In this document: one piece after another, positions 54,487 to 63,729 of the stretch
Position numbering within the stretch: position 1 is the stretch's first letter
Layout of the letters: every line of letters begins with the position of its first letter
NCBI RefSeq assembly: GCF_000342005.1
Contig: NZ_AOHO01000085.1
Location: forward strand, 1-64,000
Direction of reading: 5' to 3'
DNA from: Amycolatopsis decaplanina DSM 44594
GTDB taxonomy: Bacteria > Actinomycetota > Actinomycetes > Mycobacteriales > Pseudonocardiaceae
Length of the DNA: 64,000 nucleotides
Translations under genes and position numbers: made by a program
The notes under the pieces: generated by a model
What the model was told of the DNA's origin: nothing
Databases searched by the model: none
The model's input: the letters and a program-made list of their open reading frames with translations, nothing else

Positions 54487-55548
54487 CTACAAACACAGAC
54501 GCCGCAGGGCTTCCACGATCCCGTCGGCCAGCCCGGCCGTGGCGGCGTCGTCGAAGTCCTTGCGGCGTGCGCGCACGGTGACGGTGCTCGTCTCCCCGAC
54601 GGTCACCGCGCCGAACGCCACTCCTGAGCGGCCGCTGGCGGCGGGGTAAAACGCGATCGAGGTGACCGCGTCCGCGGCCGAAACGACACCGAGGTTGGAA
54701 ACCAGACAGGTCGAACCGAGCCTGCCCGCCAGCAGCCGCGTGCCCAACCGGGCGATCCTGCTGCTGCGGGCGGGGAAATCGGGCTCCGGCGGCTGCGTGG
54801 CCAGCAGCGCGCCCACTTCGGCGACCGTGGGCTTCCGGCCGAGCCGCAGGCGAAAGAACGCGCTGTCGTGCAGGGGTTCGGGTGCGGCGCCGCCTCGCCA
54901 CGAGGCGCCGACCGCGGCCACCACCCTGTCGGCTTTCTCACCGTGCCGGGCATTCCACGTCTCGGTCAGGTTGGCGGCGGCCGCCGCGAAAGCCGAGGAC
55001 CCGAGCCGTGAGCGAGGCAGGATCCTGGCGCTGAACACGTCCCCTCTGCCACTTTCGGCTCGTTCCGGGGTGATCCTCGCCGGGGGCGCGAAAAGCGCTT
55101 CAGCGAGCCTGTGGAAGGCGGACGTGAGAAAGGACCGATCCGCCGTGCGTGTGCCGATTCCCTTGGCGGCGGACGAGATGGGGATGTCGAGAACCAGTCC
55201 GAGGACGGCGAGCAGGCCGAGACCGTCGAGCGCGCCGTGGTGCGCGGCGATCAGCACGACAGGCTCGTCGATGCCGACCGCGACCCGGAGCAACGGCGCG
55301 CCGCGTTCGTACGGCGCCTCGGCGAAACGATCGCGGATCGCCGGAAGTTCTTTCCCGGGAACGGCTTCGACTTCGGGAGCGGCTCCGAGCCACGGCCGCT
55401 CCATGACCGCGACCGCCAGCCGCATCCGCGCCTTTTCCGGCGTCAGTACCGAAGACAGCCTCGCCTCCAGGAGAATGCTCCAGGAAACGGTGGGGTCGCC
55501 GTAGAGCCCGACGACCCGGCCGGCCTGGTCGGAGGCGAGCTGGGACAT
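54487..55548 (-). CDS. Condensation-domain-like acyltransferase (HHxxxDG)
   Basis: 353 residues. The motif AAHHGALDGLG near residues 100-110 is the HHxxxDG catalytic box of chloramphenicol-acetyltransferase/condensation enzymes, including PapA acyltransferases of mycobacterial lipids. The second half has the usual SNLGVV segment. It probably acylates a sugar or lipid in the envelope. ATG at 55548 lies four bases after the DUF2613 stop and the three genes from 57427 to 54487 appear to form one operon. The substrate is inferred only in type. Confidence 0.78.
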   Translation of the reverse strand: MSQLASDQAGRVVGLYGDPTVSWSILLEARLSSVLTPEKARMRLAVAVMERPWLGAAPEVEAVPGKELPAIRDRFAEAPYERGAPLLRVAVGIDEPVVLIAAHHGALDGLGLLAVLGLVLDIPISSAAKGIGTRTADRSFLTSAFHRLAEALFAPPARITPERAESGRGDVFSARILPRSRLGSSAFAAAAANLTETWNARHGEKADRVVAAVGASWRGGAAPEPLHDSAFFRLRLGRKPTVAEVGALLATQPPEPDFPARSSRIARLGTRLLAGRLGSTCLVSNLGVVSAADAVTSIAFYPAASGRSGVAFGAVTVGETSTVTVRARRKDFDDAATAGLADGIVEALRRLCL

Positions 55549-55552
55549 CGGC

Positions 55553-55732
55553 TCAGCGGTTGCCGTAAATGACGTGCTCTGGGCTGGAGTTCGGGTTGAA
55601 CTGTTCCTTGATCTTCGCCTGCACCTGGGGCGCGGCGTCCGGATCGGCGGAGTTCGTCAGCGCGTAACTCCCCCCTGCGGCCGTTGCGAGCCCGATGATG
55701 ACGGCGGCGGCCGCGCCGATGAGGGTGCCCAA
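55553..55732 (-). CDS. DUF2613 small membrane protein
   Basis: A 59-residue peptide that starts LGTLIGAAAAVIIGLATAAG, a single membrane segment, followed by a hydrophilic tail with NSADPDAAPQ and a C-terminus HVIYGNR. Size and layout fit DUF2613, found beside aftD in mycobacteria (Rv0236A). TTG at 55730-55732 follows GGAAGGAG, and the stop of the upstream membrane gene lies inside that ribosome site. The gap to the next gene is four bases, so it is translated as part of the operon. Confidence 0.75.
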   Translation of the reverse strand: MGTLIGAAAAVIIGLATAAGGSYALTNSADPDAAPQVQAKIKEQFNPNSSPEHVIYGNR

Positions 55733-55735
55733 GAC

Positions 55736-57427
55736 CTACTCCTTCCGCGACAGGGAATTCCTGCGTCGGCTCAATGTACGCACCGGTAACTTAAGGCACA
55801 ACAGTGCGGCGGCGATCGACAGCAGCGCTACTCCGTTTGCCAGCACCACGGGGATCGGTGATCGCGTCCCGGTCACGGCGGGTTCACCGGGAGTGCGGTA
55901 GAGGGTGAGCCAGTCACCGGACCACACCGGCTCCGCGCCGGTCAGCAACCGCGGGTCGACCCGACCCGGCGTCCCGTGTTCGACCAGGATCCAGCCGATT
56001 CCCGCCGCCGACAGGTCTTCCGGCGACTCCGCGGCGCGGACACGGTCCATTCCGGAATCCTCGCCGGAGATCTCCTCGCCGCCGACCCGCAGCGTGTCGT
56101 CGACGAGAACGGTCTCGGGCAGCGCCCGCGGCGCCGGGTCCAGTTGTGTCCGGTGGTCGTTCCAGGCGAAACTCCGGAACGTGGACAACGGCAACGCGAC
56201 CACGTCGCCGGGCCGGTCGTCTTCCGCGAGCACCCGGTGGACGGCGTTCCAGTCCTCCGGGTAACGCACCGCTTCGAGCCTTCCCCAACCGCCCCAGGCG
56301 AGATCGGGCATGGTGAGCAAGGGAAAGAGCGCGGCCGCCACGGCGAGCGCGATGCGGGCCGACCCGGTCCGCAGACGTGCGGCGGCGGCTTCGACCGCGA
56401 GCGCGAACCCGAGCGCTACCGGAAGCGCCCACCAGGCAACCCATTTCTGCGCGTCTCGCAGCAGTCCCGCACCGGGAACGTGGCCCATGGCCCAGGAAAG
56501 CACGGGCTCGCCGAGCGGCAGTGTCGCCAGCGCGGCGAGCACGACGCCGAGAACTCCCAGCAGCAGCAACGCTCTCGCCGGCGGCGTCCCCCATCTCCCC
56601 GCCAACGGGCGGAGCCCGGCCAGCGCCACGGCGACCGTGACGAGGGTCAGCACCGGGGCCATCGGCGCGGCCCGGCTGCCGGGGACGACGTCGCCGTTCC
56701 AGATCCCGCCGAGCCCGAGCACGCTCAGGATCGCCGGGCCCCAGCTTTCCGCGCGTGCGCTGAAGGCGGCCACCCCGGCAGGATCGGAGAGCGTGCCGCC
56801 GTCGCGCAGAAGCGTCGGGACGAGCCACGGCAGGTTGAGCACGACGGCGAGACCGATGGTGTGACCGAGCTTTCGAGGTCCGGCCAGCGCGATCGCCGTG
56901 AGCGCGGCCAGCACGCCGCCGGGTGGGGTGAGCACCGCGGGGGCGCAGGCGAGCACCAGCCGCGCGAGCGCCCTCGGTTCGTTCCGGCGCAGGGAAAGCG
57001 CGGCGCGCGCGATCCACGGGAGGCACGCGTAGGTGAGCAGGAGCGGCCAATGCCCGATGAACAACCGCTCCGCGAAATAGGCCGTCCACGCGTACCCGGT
57101 GGCGGCGACGATCCGCGTGCCGAGTTGCTCCGTCGGAACCAGCCGCGCTGCGCCGTATGCGGCTCCGAAGACAGAAAGGAACAGGACGATTTTCTGGACG
57201 ACATCGCCGGGAAAGACCGTTGTCGCGAGCGCGATCACGGCGTCGGCGGGGACCGATCGCGGCAGGGCGGAACCGAGCCCGAACGCGTCCGGGATCAGCG
57301 ACTGACGCTGGGCGAACACCATGTCGTAGCTCAGGACGAAGCCGCGTCCGAGCAGCGGCAGGAACACCAGCGACGCCAGCCCGGCCGACACCGCGGCCAG
57401 GACGAGACGTTCGCGCCGTGCCTCCAA
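55736..57427 (-). CDS. Polytopic membrane protein, GT-C-like (Rv0226c-like)
   Basis: 563 residues with about 10-12 membrane segments; the first is at residues 8-30 (LVLAAVSAGLASLVFLPLLG). A hydrophilic loop at about 390-500 carries DDTLRVGGEEISGEDSGMD. The layout resembles GT-C glycosyltransferases and the Rv0226c-type proteins near aftD, though no DD or DE donor motif is unambiguous. It is first in an operon with the DUF2613 peptide and the acyltransferase, so a role in assembling or decorating arabinogalactan-linked glycolipid is inferred. Confidence 0.75.
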   Translation of the reverse strand: MEARRERLVLAAVSAGLASLVFLPLLGRGFVLSYDMVFAQRQSLIPDAFGLGSALPRSVPADAVIALATTVFPGDVVQKIVLFLSVFGAAYGAARLVPTEQLGTRIVAATGYAWTAYFAERLFIGHWPLLLTYACLPWIARAALSLRRNEPRALARLVLACAPAVLTPPGGVLAALTAIALAGPRKLGHTIGLAVVLNLPWLVPTLLRDGGTLSDPAGVAAFSARAESWGPAILSVLGLGGIWNGDVVPGSRAAPMAPVLTLVTVAVALAGLRPLAGRWGTPPARALLLLGVLGVVLAALATLPLGEPVLSWAMGHVPGAGLLRDAQKWVAWWALPVALGFALAVEAAAARLRTGSARIALAVAAALFPLLTMPDLAWGGWGRLEAVRYPEDWNAVHRVLAEDDRPGDVVALPLSTFRSFAWNDHRTQLDPAPRALPETVLVDDTLRVGGEEISGEDSGMDRVRAAESPEDLSAAGIGWILVEHGTPGRVDPRLLTGAEPVWSGDWLTLYRTPGEPAVTGTRSPIPVVLANGVALLSIAAALLCLKLPVRTLSRRRNSLSRKE

Positions 57428-57496
57428 CTGCTCTTCCCTTTCCGCCTCGATCGCGGTTATGGTCGCCCGATTACTCGCCGGTATCTTGGAGCGCCT

Positions 57497-58693
57497 TTGA
57501 GCGTAGACGTCGAGGTCGAGCAGACCGGAACCGACAAGCGTGTCGCGGCGATCCTCGTTTCGCTCGCGCTGGCGGTCAACAACGCCGGCGCCTACGCGCT
57601 GAGCATCATCGCCGCCCGGCTGCTCGCGCCGAGCGCGTTCGGTGAGCTGAGTTCACTGCTGGCGGTGCTGGTGATCGGCGTCGTCCCCGCGATGGGTCTG
57701 CAAACCGTGGTCGCGCTGCGGGTGGCTCGCAAGCCGCAGGACAGCGGGACGCTCCTGGCGCTCGGCCTCACGACGAGCGCCATCGTGGCGACCATCGGCC
57801 TGATCCTGGCGCCGGTGCTGGTCTTCGTGCTGCACCTGGATTCCGCGGTGCCCGCGCTGCTGCTCGCCGTCACGCTCGGCCCCTTGACCCTGCTCGGCCT
57901 CTTCCACGGGCTGCTGCAGGGCGGCGGCCGGTTCGCGCTATTGGCCGGGCTCATGTCGCTCGAAGGCGTGGGCAAGGTCGGCGGCTCGCTGATCGGACTC
58001 CTGATCGGCGGTGACGCCACCGGCGCGCTGGCCGGGACCGCGATCGGCTCGTACCTGGTGATCATCTGCGGCTGGCTCCTCTGTGGACGGCCGAGACCAC
58101 GCAAGGCGGGATGGCACGCGGGCGAAGTCCTGCACGCGGCGCAGGCGATGCTGGCGCTGGTCCTCCTGGTGAACCTCGACCTGGTGCTGGCGCGCCACAC
58201 CCTTCCCGCGAGCGAGGCAGGCGAGTACGCGCTCGGCGCGATCGTCACGAAGATCGCCTACTGGCTCCCCCAAGCCGTCGGTGTCCTGGTGCTCCCCCGC
58301 TTCGCGAACGGCGACGACCGGCGCCGCATCCTGCCCGTCGCCCTTGCCGTCTGCGCCGCCCTCGACGCCGTCGTCCTGTTCGTGTCCCTTGGCTTCGGGT
58401 CGCGCCTGCTGTCGTTCATCGGCGGCTCCGGCTACGCCGCCAGCACCATGCCGGTCTGGCCGTTCGCCCTCGCCGGCTCGATGCTCGCGCTGGTGCAGAT
58501 CCTGCTGTTCTCCCGCCTCGCCGCCGGGGACCGGCGGGTGACCGTGCTGATGTGGGCGACCGTCGTCGTGGAGACGGTGCTGGTGACGACTTGGCTGCAC
58601 TCTTCGGCCGCTCAGGTTGTGACTGTCGCTGCTTGCTGTGCGGGCGCTCTCGCACTCTCCGGCGCTGTGCTGGAGTTCCGGTCGCGCCGGTGA
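57497..58693 (+). CDS. Polysaccharide flippase (MOP superfamily)
   Basis: 398 residues with about 12 hydrophobic segments from residue 18 (AAILVSLALAVNNAGAYALS) to the C-terminus. It has the arrangement of polysaccharide_synt/Wzx-like lipid-linked oligosaccharide flippases. TTG at 57497 is preceded by GGAG, and the long frame upstream is antisense to the membrane protein. It diverges from that gene and converges on the DUF559-type gene. It would move a lipid-linked sugar across the membrane for the glycosyltransferases in this locus. Confidence 0.85.
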   Translation: MSVDVEVEQTGTDKRVAAILVSLALAVNNAGAYALSIIAARLLAPSAFGELSSLLAVLVIGVVPAMGLQTVVALRVARKPQDSGTLLALGLTTSAIVATIGLILAPVLVFVLHLDSAVPALLLAVTLGPLTLLGLFHGLLQGGGRFALLAGLMSLEGVGKVGGSLIGLLIGGDATGALAGTAIGSYLVIICGWLLCGRPRPRKAGWHAGEVLHAAQAMLALVLLVNLDLVLARHTLPASEAGEYALGAIVTKIAYWLPQAVGVLVLPRFANGDDRRRILPVALAVCAALDAVVLFVSLGFGSRLLSFIGGSGYAASTMPVWPFALAGSMLALVQILLFSRLAAGDRRVTVLMWATVVVETVLVTTWLHSSAAQVVTVAACCAGALALSGAVLEFRSRR

Positions 58694-58701
58694 CCCGGCA
58701 C

Positions 58702-59607
58702 TCATCCGATGTGCACGTCGGGTCGCGGACGACGCTGTGCACTGCGAAACGCCGCTCTGAGTTCGTCCAGGACCTTGTCGGGTTCGGATCGGAGACGGGA
58801 CGGCAACGTCTGGAGAACGACGATCCCGGCCGCGGTGTAGCGCGCGTTTCGCGCGAGGGTCGCACGGAAGTGGTCACCCTTGGAGTGATAGCCGCGGGAA
58901 TCGATTTCCCAAGCGAACCCGACCTCGTCGCACCAACCGTCCGGCTTCGCGACGAACCGGCCTGCCGCGTCGAAGACCTTCGCGTTCCACTGGAACTCCG
59001 GCAGCCCCGAACGCCTCCACAAGTTCCACGCGTCGGCCTCGGCGACCGAATGCGCGCCGCCCAGGATCGGCACCAGCGCCCGTAGCAGTCTCCCGTCGAA
59101 TCGAGACCGCTCTTCGATTTCGACGGCGAGCGCTCGCGGCAGACAATGACGCTTCTGCACCGCTTCGGCCATCATCGCCACGACGAGGTCCGGATCGGGG
59201 GTTCGGCGCGCCGCGTCGATCACCGCTCGCGGCACTGGAGCGGTGGGAACACCGGCTCTGATCAGTGGCGTGGGCAGGCGTCGCGTCCGTTCGACATGGA
59301 CGAAACCGGTACTGGTGATCGCTCGTCCGGCGGGTACCAGGACGTGCACGTCCTCGGAATCCGGAAGTCTCCTCAGGCCGTAACGCTTGAGCGCGAGCGC
59401 TCCGGTGAGCACCGAACCTTCACGAGCGAAAAGCAGGCTCGCCTCGATCCGGTGTTCTTCGGTCGGTTCGCCGTTCCCGAGCAGCACTACCCCGGGCAGC
59501 AGCATCCGCCAGACACCGCAGGGCTCGCACCGGCGCCAGATGGTTCGTCTGGGCACGCCGAGTTCTTCGAGCCGCTTGACCCCGACCACGGCCGGACCGC
59601 TCGTCAT
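58702..59607 (-). CDS. AbiEi-like N-terminus with DUF559/Vsr-like C-terminus
   Basis: About 301 residues. The N-terminal winged helix (GVPRRTIWRRCEPCGVWRML) resembles AbiEi-type transcriptional regulators. The C-terminal domain (KPDGWCDEVGFAWEIDSRGYH, then NARYTAAGIVVLQTLPSRL) resembles DUF559/Vsr-like endonucleases. Such proteins are numerous in actinobacteria with unclear function, and no cognate toxin gene is next to it. ATG at 59607 is chosen because the longer frame starts inside the hairpin at 59708-59756. Confidence 0.78.
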   Translation of the reverse strand: MTSGPAVVGVKRLEELGVPRRTIWRRCEPCGVWRMLLPGVVLLGNGEPTEEHRIEASLLFAREGSVLTGALALKRYGLRRLPDSEDVHVLVPAGRAITSTGFVHVERTRRLPTPLIRAGVPTAPVPRAVIDAARRTPDPDLVVAMMAEAVQKRHCLPRALAVEIEERSRFDGRLLRALVPILGGAHSVAEADAWNLWRRSGLPEFQWNAKVFDAAGRFVAKPDGWCDEVGFAWEIDSRGYHSKGDHFRATLARNARYTAAGIVVLQTLPSRLRSEPDKVLDELRAAFRSAQRRPRPDVHIG

Positions 59608-59707
59608 CAATGGGTGCTGTGCCCACTCTCCTCTTCGCACCTGATCAGCTTGAGCCGGGGCACCGACAGAAGCCGCGGATTCACGTCGTGACCGGTCCGG
59701 TGAAGCC

Positions 59708-59756
59708 GGGGTGTGTGGAAAAAGGGACACTCAACGTCCCTGTTTCCACACACCCC
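59708..59756. repeat. Family A hairpin, copy 3 (aftD terminator)
   Basis: Perfect 14-bp outer arms (59708-59721 and 59743-59756) surround the core GGGACACTCAACGTCCC at 59724-59740. The right arm abuts the aftD stop codon, so the hairpin forms directly after translation ends and may terminate the transcript. The outer arms differ from those at 151-187 and 217-267. Confidence 0.8.
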
Positions 59757-62700
59757 TCACGCTGGGTCACCCTCTGGCTCACGTCCAGCGAACCAAGGCA
59801 CACACATCGCCACCATCGCCGCCGCGGCCAGCAGCAGCGAAGCCTGGGTCACCGGACCATAGGCCCACTCCTGACCGTGCCCCAGCAGCCGCCCCACCAC
59901 CGCGACGAGCGTTCCCACGACCATGCCGCCGAAAGCGAGGTACCGCGGCGCGCGTTCGCTGAACTGGCGGGCCAGCAGGACGGCGATCAGCAGCACGATC
60001 GGCAGCATTCCGCCCAGTACGGCCAGCAGTCCGATGAGCACCACCGGGACCACCCGCCCGGAGCCGGGCTCGGAAGACACACGCCGCCGACGGACCGGCC
60101 ACAGCACGCCGATCAGCACCATCAGGATCGCGACAGCGCCGATCAGCAGACCGGACCGGTACTTCCGGTCCGGCGTGAACTCGAGCTGGACGACACCGCC
60201 GGAGCCGGCGGGCAGGATCCACGCCTGCTGCCAGCCGTCGACGCGTGTCTTCACCAGTGGGGTCCCGTTCAGCGAAGCGGTCCAGCCCGCGTTCGCGTTC
60301 TCCGGAACGGCCAAAATGGACTCGTCGCCGCCCGCGACGGAGACCGATCGGGACGTCGCGTCCCAGGAGTCCACGGTGACGGCGCGGTGCCCGGCGGGGC
60401 CCGAAGCCTGTCCAGTGGGCTTCAGCCACAGGTCTTGGACCACGAAGGACTCGGACCGGTCGGTCCGCAGTTCGTGTCCGCCCGCCGCCAGGTCGACGCC
60501 GCCCGACGAATCGGGGCACGCGGACAGCGTCAGCGGCCGGTGCGCGACGAAGTCGGCGAGCGTGCCGCGCACGGACGTGTCGTAGTCGAAGCCGTCCAGG
60601 TGGACGTTCGGACCCGATCCGCAGGGCGCCGCGAATTCCGTCGCCGGAGTGGGAAGTTCGGCGCCGGTCAGGGACAGGCTCCCGATTCCCAGCGAGTTCC
60701 GGGTCCGCTGGTCGTCGTCGAGGCCGGCGAATGCGATCTTCAGCTGCGAGGTGTCCAGTGGCGGGAACGTCGCCGAGCCGGAGGCGTCGAGTTCGACAGA
60801 GCGGCTCGACGTCGGCGTCGTCAGTTCCAGCCGCACAGGCGCCCGAGCCGTCCCGCCCGGATCGGCGGTGACACGGATTCCGGAGATCGTCTGTGGTTTC
60901 GCCCAGTCCAGGGTCATCGTCGGCCGCAGGTCGGTGACATCGGGCTGCCAGGCGGTCGCGGGATTCCCGTCCACCGCGGCGAACGCGCTCGCGGACGGAT
61001 CCCCGCCCAGTTGCGACGTCGCCGACGCCTGCACGCCGGGCAAGGCCATCGGAACCCGGCCGCCGCCGGCGGGCAGCACGGTGCCACCGAACTCGTAAGC
61101 GCTCTGTGACGCCGTCGAGAACAGCCGTCGGATCCCGTCCGGTTCTTCACCCTCGCGGGCCGCGTTGGCAGCACAGCGGACGTGCCCGCCGTCGGGCACG
61201 CACGCGTACCTCGGCTGCTGCCCGCGCGTGAACGCGAAACCCGGCGCCGCACCGGCGGGCAGGTCGGAGGGGACTTCGAGCGCGCGTTGCGGTTCGGCGC
61301 CGGGGATCTTCAGTTCCGAGATCCCGACGTTGCCGTCCTGCCTGCCGACCACGAGCGACAGCAACGTGATCCGCACCTTGCGCGTCACCCCCGCCGGCGC
61401 CGGGTAGGTGTGCGCCCCTTCGCCCCGGACGACCTGGTGATCGACGGAACCGTTGTCCGTGGTGATCCGGATCCGGGTCGGCGGCCAGCCGACGCGGATG
61501 TCGTCGACCATCGCGAGATCGACCGTGTTCACCAGCCTCGGTGTATCGAGTTCGACTTCGAGCCATTCCCCGATCGGACCGGTGAAGCTCGAGGAATGCC
61601 AAGCGGTGCGCGGATCTCCGTCCAGCGCGGCGAACGGCTGATGGCTCGGATCCGAACCGCCGAACGCGTCCGCGAACGACGCCGCCGTCGACGCGCTGAC
61701 CGAACGGATCCCCCGGTACGCGGCCACGGTCTGGTGCTGTTCGCCCGGGAACGGCAAGACGTCCAGCGCGGCTCGTTGCTGTCGTGCCGATTCCCCGGCG
61801 GTCAGCGTCTGGCTCAGGTTGTCCCGCACCCCGCCGACGTTGCGTTCGGCGCGACGCAGCCCGTCGGTGACCAACCTCGGCCCGGTCGGCGAACCGCCGT
61901 CCCCGGTCAGCACCGTCGGCGTGCCGGGATCGAGCTGTCCGGAATTCATCAGCGGCAGGAGGTTCTCCGGACCGCCGCTCACCGTCGGGACGTCCTTCGC
62001 GGACGTCGCGGTGACGAGCGGCACCGGCCGTTTCACCTCGAAGATCTCCAGCGGCCCGAACTGGGCCGACTTCTCGATCCCCGGCGATCCCGCCAGCCCT
62101 GCGCGCAACGTCGTGAAGTCGGGCGCGCCGACCTTGGCGCGGTCGATGTCGCCGCGCAGCACCAGGAATCGGTAACCCGATCGCGCGAGCAGTGCGGCGA
62201 GCCCGGGATCCCCTCTGCCGTCGGCCAGGGCCGCGTCGACCGAGTCCATCAGGCGGGTGTTGCCTTCCGACCCCAACGGGACCTGATTTCGCACGGCCCA
62301 CGGGCTGTCGGCGATGGCCTGCGCGGGTTCGTCCACCGTACGGCCCCAGTCGTATTCACCGAACCCGGTCGCGGGCAACAGCAGCGTGCGCGCCGTCGCA
62401 TCGGTTTTGGCCACATATCCCATCGCGTCGTACCAATATCCCGGCACTTCGTCCCAGCCCGGCCCCGGCCGCAGCGTCAGCAGCCATACCGGCGCGGCCA
62501 TCACCAAGACCAGCAGTGCGCCCAAGGCGGGCCGCAGATTCCGCCGCACCGCCGGCGCGGCGGTCGTGATGCCGTGGACGAACGCCAGCATCAACGGCAG
62601 GCGCAGCACCGGTTCGAACTTGTGCACGTTCCGCAGCGGCGCGAGCGGACCGTCGAGCAGATGCCGCACGGGTTCCGCCAGCGGGCTGTCGAGCGTCCCG

Positions 62701-63698
62701 ACATAGCCGACGGTCAGCAGGGTCAGCCCGGTCAGGACACCGAGCACCAGGAAACGCCGTTCGGGCAGGCCGCGTCGTGCGAGACCGAACAGCCCGACCG
62801 CGGCCACCAGCCCGGTGGCCGCCATCAGCACGGGATTGTCGATCAGCGCCCAGCCGGACGGCCACCACGGCGTGCCCTGCACGACGTAGGCGACCCACTG
62901 GTTCGTGCCGCGCAGCACCTCGAACAGCGACATCGGCGCCGTGGTGTTCGTCGCGGATTCGATGTAGTCGAGGAACGGCAGGCTGTACTGGCCGAGCAGC
63001 ACCAGGGGCAGGAACCACCACAGCACCACCCCGACGACGAAGACGAACCACCAGATGACCAGAGCGACGTGCGTGCTCCGCCATTTCCTGGTCAGCAGCC
63101 ACAGCCCAGGCAGCACGAGCGCCATCACGACCATCGCGCCGTTGATACCGCCCATGCACAGCACGGCGAGCGCCGACAACCCGGCGGCACGGCGTGGCGA
63201 GCCGAGGCGATCGGCGAGGATCAGTGGCAGCAGCACCCACGGCAGCAGGACGGCGGGCAGCATTTCCGAGGACAGCGAACCGATTTCGGTGACCATCCTC
63301 GGCGCGAGGGCGTAACCGACTGCTCCGATCAGCCGAGTCCGTTCGTTCCCGATCTTCAGCGCGCGAGCCACCAGCAGGGCGCCGCCGAAGGCCACCGAGA
63401 GCAGGATCGCGCACCACAACCGCTGCGCGATCCACACCGGAATCCCGACGGCCTGGCACAGCGCGAAGAACGGCCCCATCGGGAACAGGTAGCCGTACGC
63501 CTGGTTCTGCAACTCCCCCGCCGTCGCCTGGGGATTCCACAGGTGCAGCGCCCTGCCGAGGAAGGCCGGCGGATCCACGGCGAGGTCGAGTTTCGTGTCG
63601 AACGTCGTCCTGCCGGGACGCTGCACAAAGGACAGCACGGTGAGCGCCAGCACGATCCACGTGCTCGGCCTCTTCACGAGCGCGCCGGTGGTTACCAT
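59757..63698 (-). CDS. aftD: Arabinofuranosyltransferase AftD-like (DUF3367)
   Basis: 1313 residues. The N-terminal part (residues 10-430) is a GT-C membrane bundle with 10-12 helices. A long extracytoplasmic part follows with at least two F5/8-type carbohydrate-binding domains (about 650-780 and 860-1000), and two or more helices close the protein. AftD adds alpha-(1->3)- or branching arabinose to arabinogalactan and lipoarabinomannan from decaprenyl donors. ATG at 63698 (VTTGALVKRPSTW) is preferred to starts at 63745-63791, which overlap the divergent gene. Other envelope genes of the locus surround it. Confidence 0.88.
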   Translation of the reverse strand: MVTTGALVKRPSTWIVLALTVLSFVQRPGRTTFDTKLDLAVDPPAFLGRALHLWNPQATAGELQNQAYGYLFPMGPFFALCQAVGIPVWIAQRLWCAILLSVAFGGALLVARALKIGNERTRLIGAVGYALAPRMVTEIGSLSSEMLPAVLLPWVLLPLILADRLGSPRRAAGLSALAVLCMGGINGAMVVMALVLPGLWLLTRKWRSTHVALVIWWFVFVVGVVLWWFLPLVLLGQYSLPFLDYIESATNTTAPMSLFEVLRGTNQWVAYVVQGTPWWPSGWALIDNPVLMAATGLVAAVGLFGLARRGLPERRFLVLGVLTGLTLLTVGYVGTLDSPLAEPVRHLLDGPLAPLRNVHKFEPVLRLPLMLAFVHGITTAAPAVRRNLRPALGALLVLVMAAPVWLLTLRPGPGWDEVPGYWYDAMGYVAKTDATARTLLLPATGFGEYDWGRTVDEPAQAIADSPWAVRNQVPLGSEGNTRLMDSVDAALADGRGDPGLAALLARSGYRFLVLRGDIDRAKVGAPDFTTLRAGLAGSPGIEKSAQFGPLEIFEVKRPVPLVTATSAKDVPTVSGGPENLLPLMNSGQLDPGTPTVLTGDGGSPTGPRLVTDGLRRAERNVGGVRDNLSQTLTAGESARQQRAALDVLPFPGEQHQTVAAYRGIRSVSASTAASFADAFGGSDPSHQPFAALDGDPRTAWHSSSFTGPIGEWLEVELDTPRLVNTVDLAMVDDIRVGWPPTRIRITTDNGSVDHQVVRGEGAHTYPAPAGVTRKVRITLLSLVVGRQDGNVGISELKIPGAEPQRALEVPSDLPAGAAPGFAFTRGQQPRYACVPDGGHVRCAANAAREGEEPDGIRRLFSTASQSAYEFGGTVLPAGGGRVPMALPGVQASATSQLGGDPSASAFAAVDGNPATAWQPDVTDLRPTMTLDWAKPQTISGIRVTADPGGTARAPVRLELTTPTSSRSVELDASGSATFPPLDTSQLKIAFAGLDDDQRTRNSLGIGSLSLTGAELPTPATEFAAPCGSGPNVHLDGFDYDTSVRGTLADFVAHRPLTLSACPDSSGGVDLAAGGHELRTDRSESFVVQDLWLKPTGQASGPAGHRAVTVDSWDATSRSVSVAGGDESILAVPENANAGWTASLNGTPLVKTRVDGWQQAWILPAGSGGVVQLEFTPDRKYRSGLLIGAVAILMVLIGVLWPVRRRRVSSEPGSGRVVPVVLIGLLAVLGGMLPIVLLIAVLLARQFSERAPRYLAFGGMVVGTLVAVVGRLLGHGQEWAYGPVTQASLLLAAAAMVAMCVPWFAGREPEGDPA

Positions 63699-63729
63699 CC
63701 GGTAGATACTAGGCGGAAACGTGGCTACT

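Noticed and set aside
55775..55790. 16-mer TGTACGCACCGGTAAC shared with 53154-53169
   Set aside because: A 16-base repeat is expected about once by chance in 64 kb; one copy is coding sequence and there is no palindromic or promoter context common to both.
58702..59730. Longer start (59730) for the DUF559-type gene
   Set aside because: It would begin inside the hairpin at 59708-59756. The ATG at 59607 gives the usual N-terminal winged helix start.
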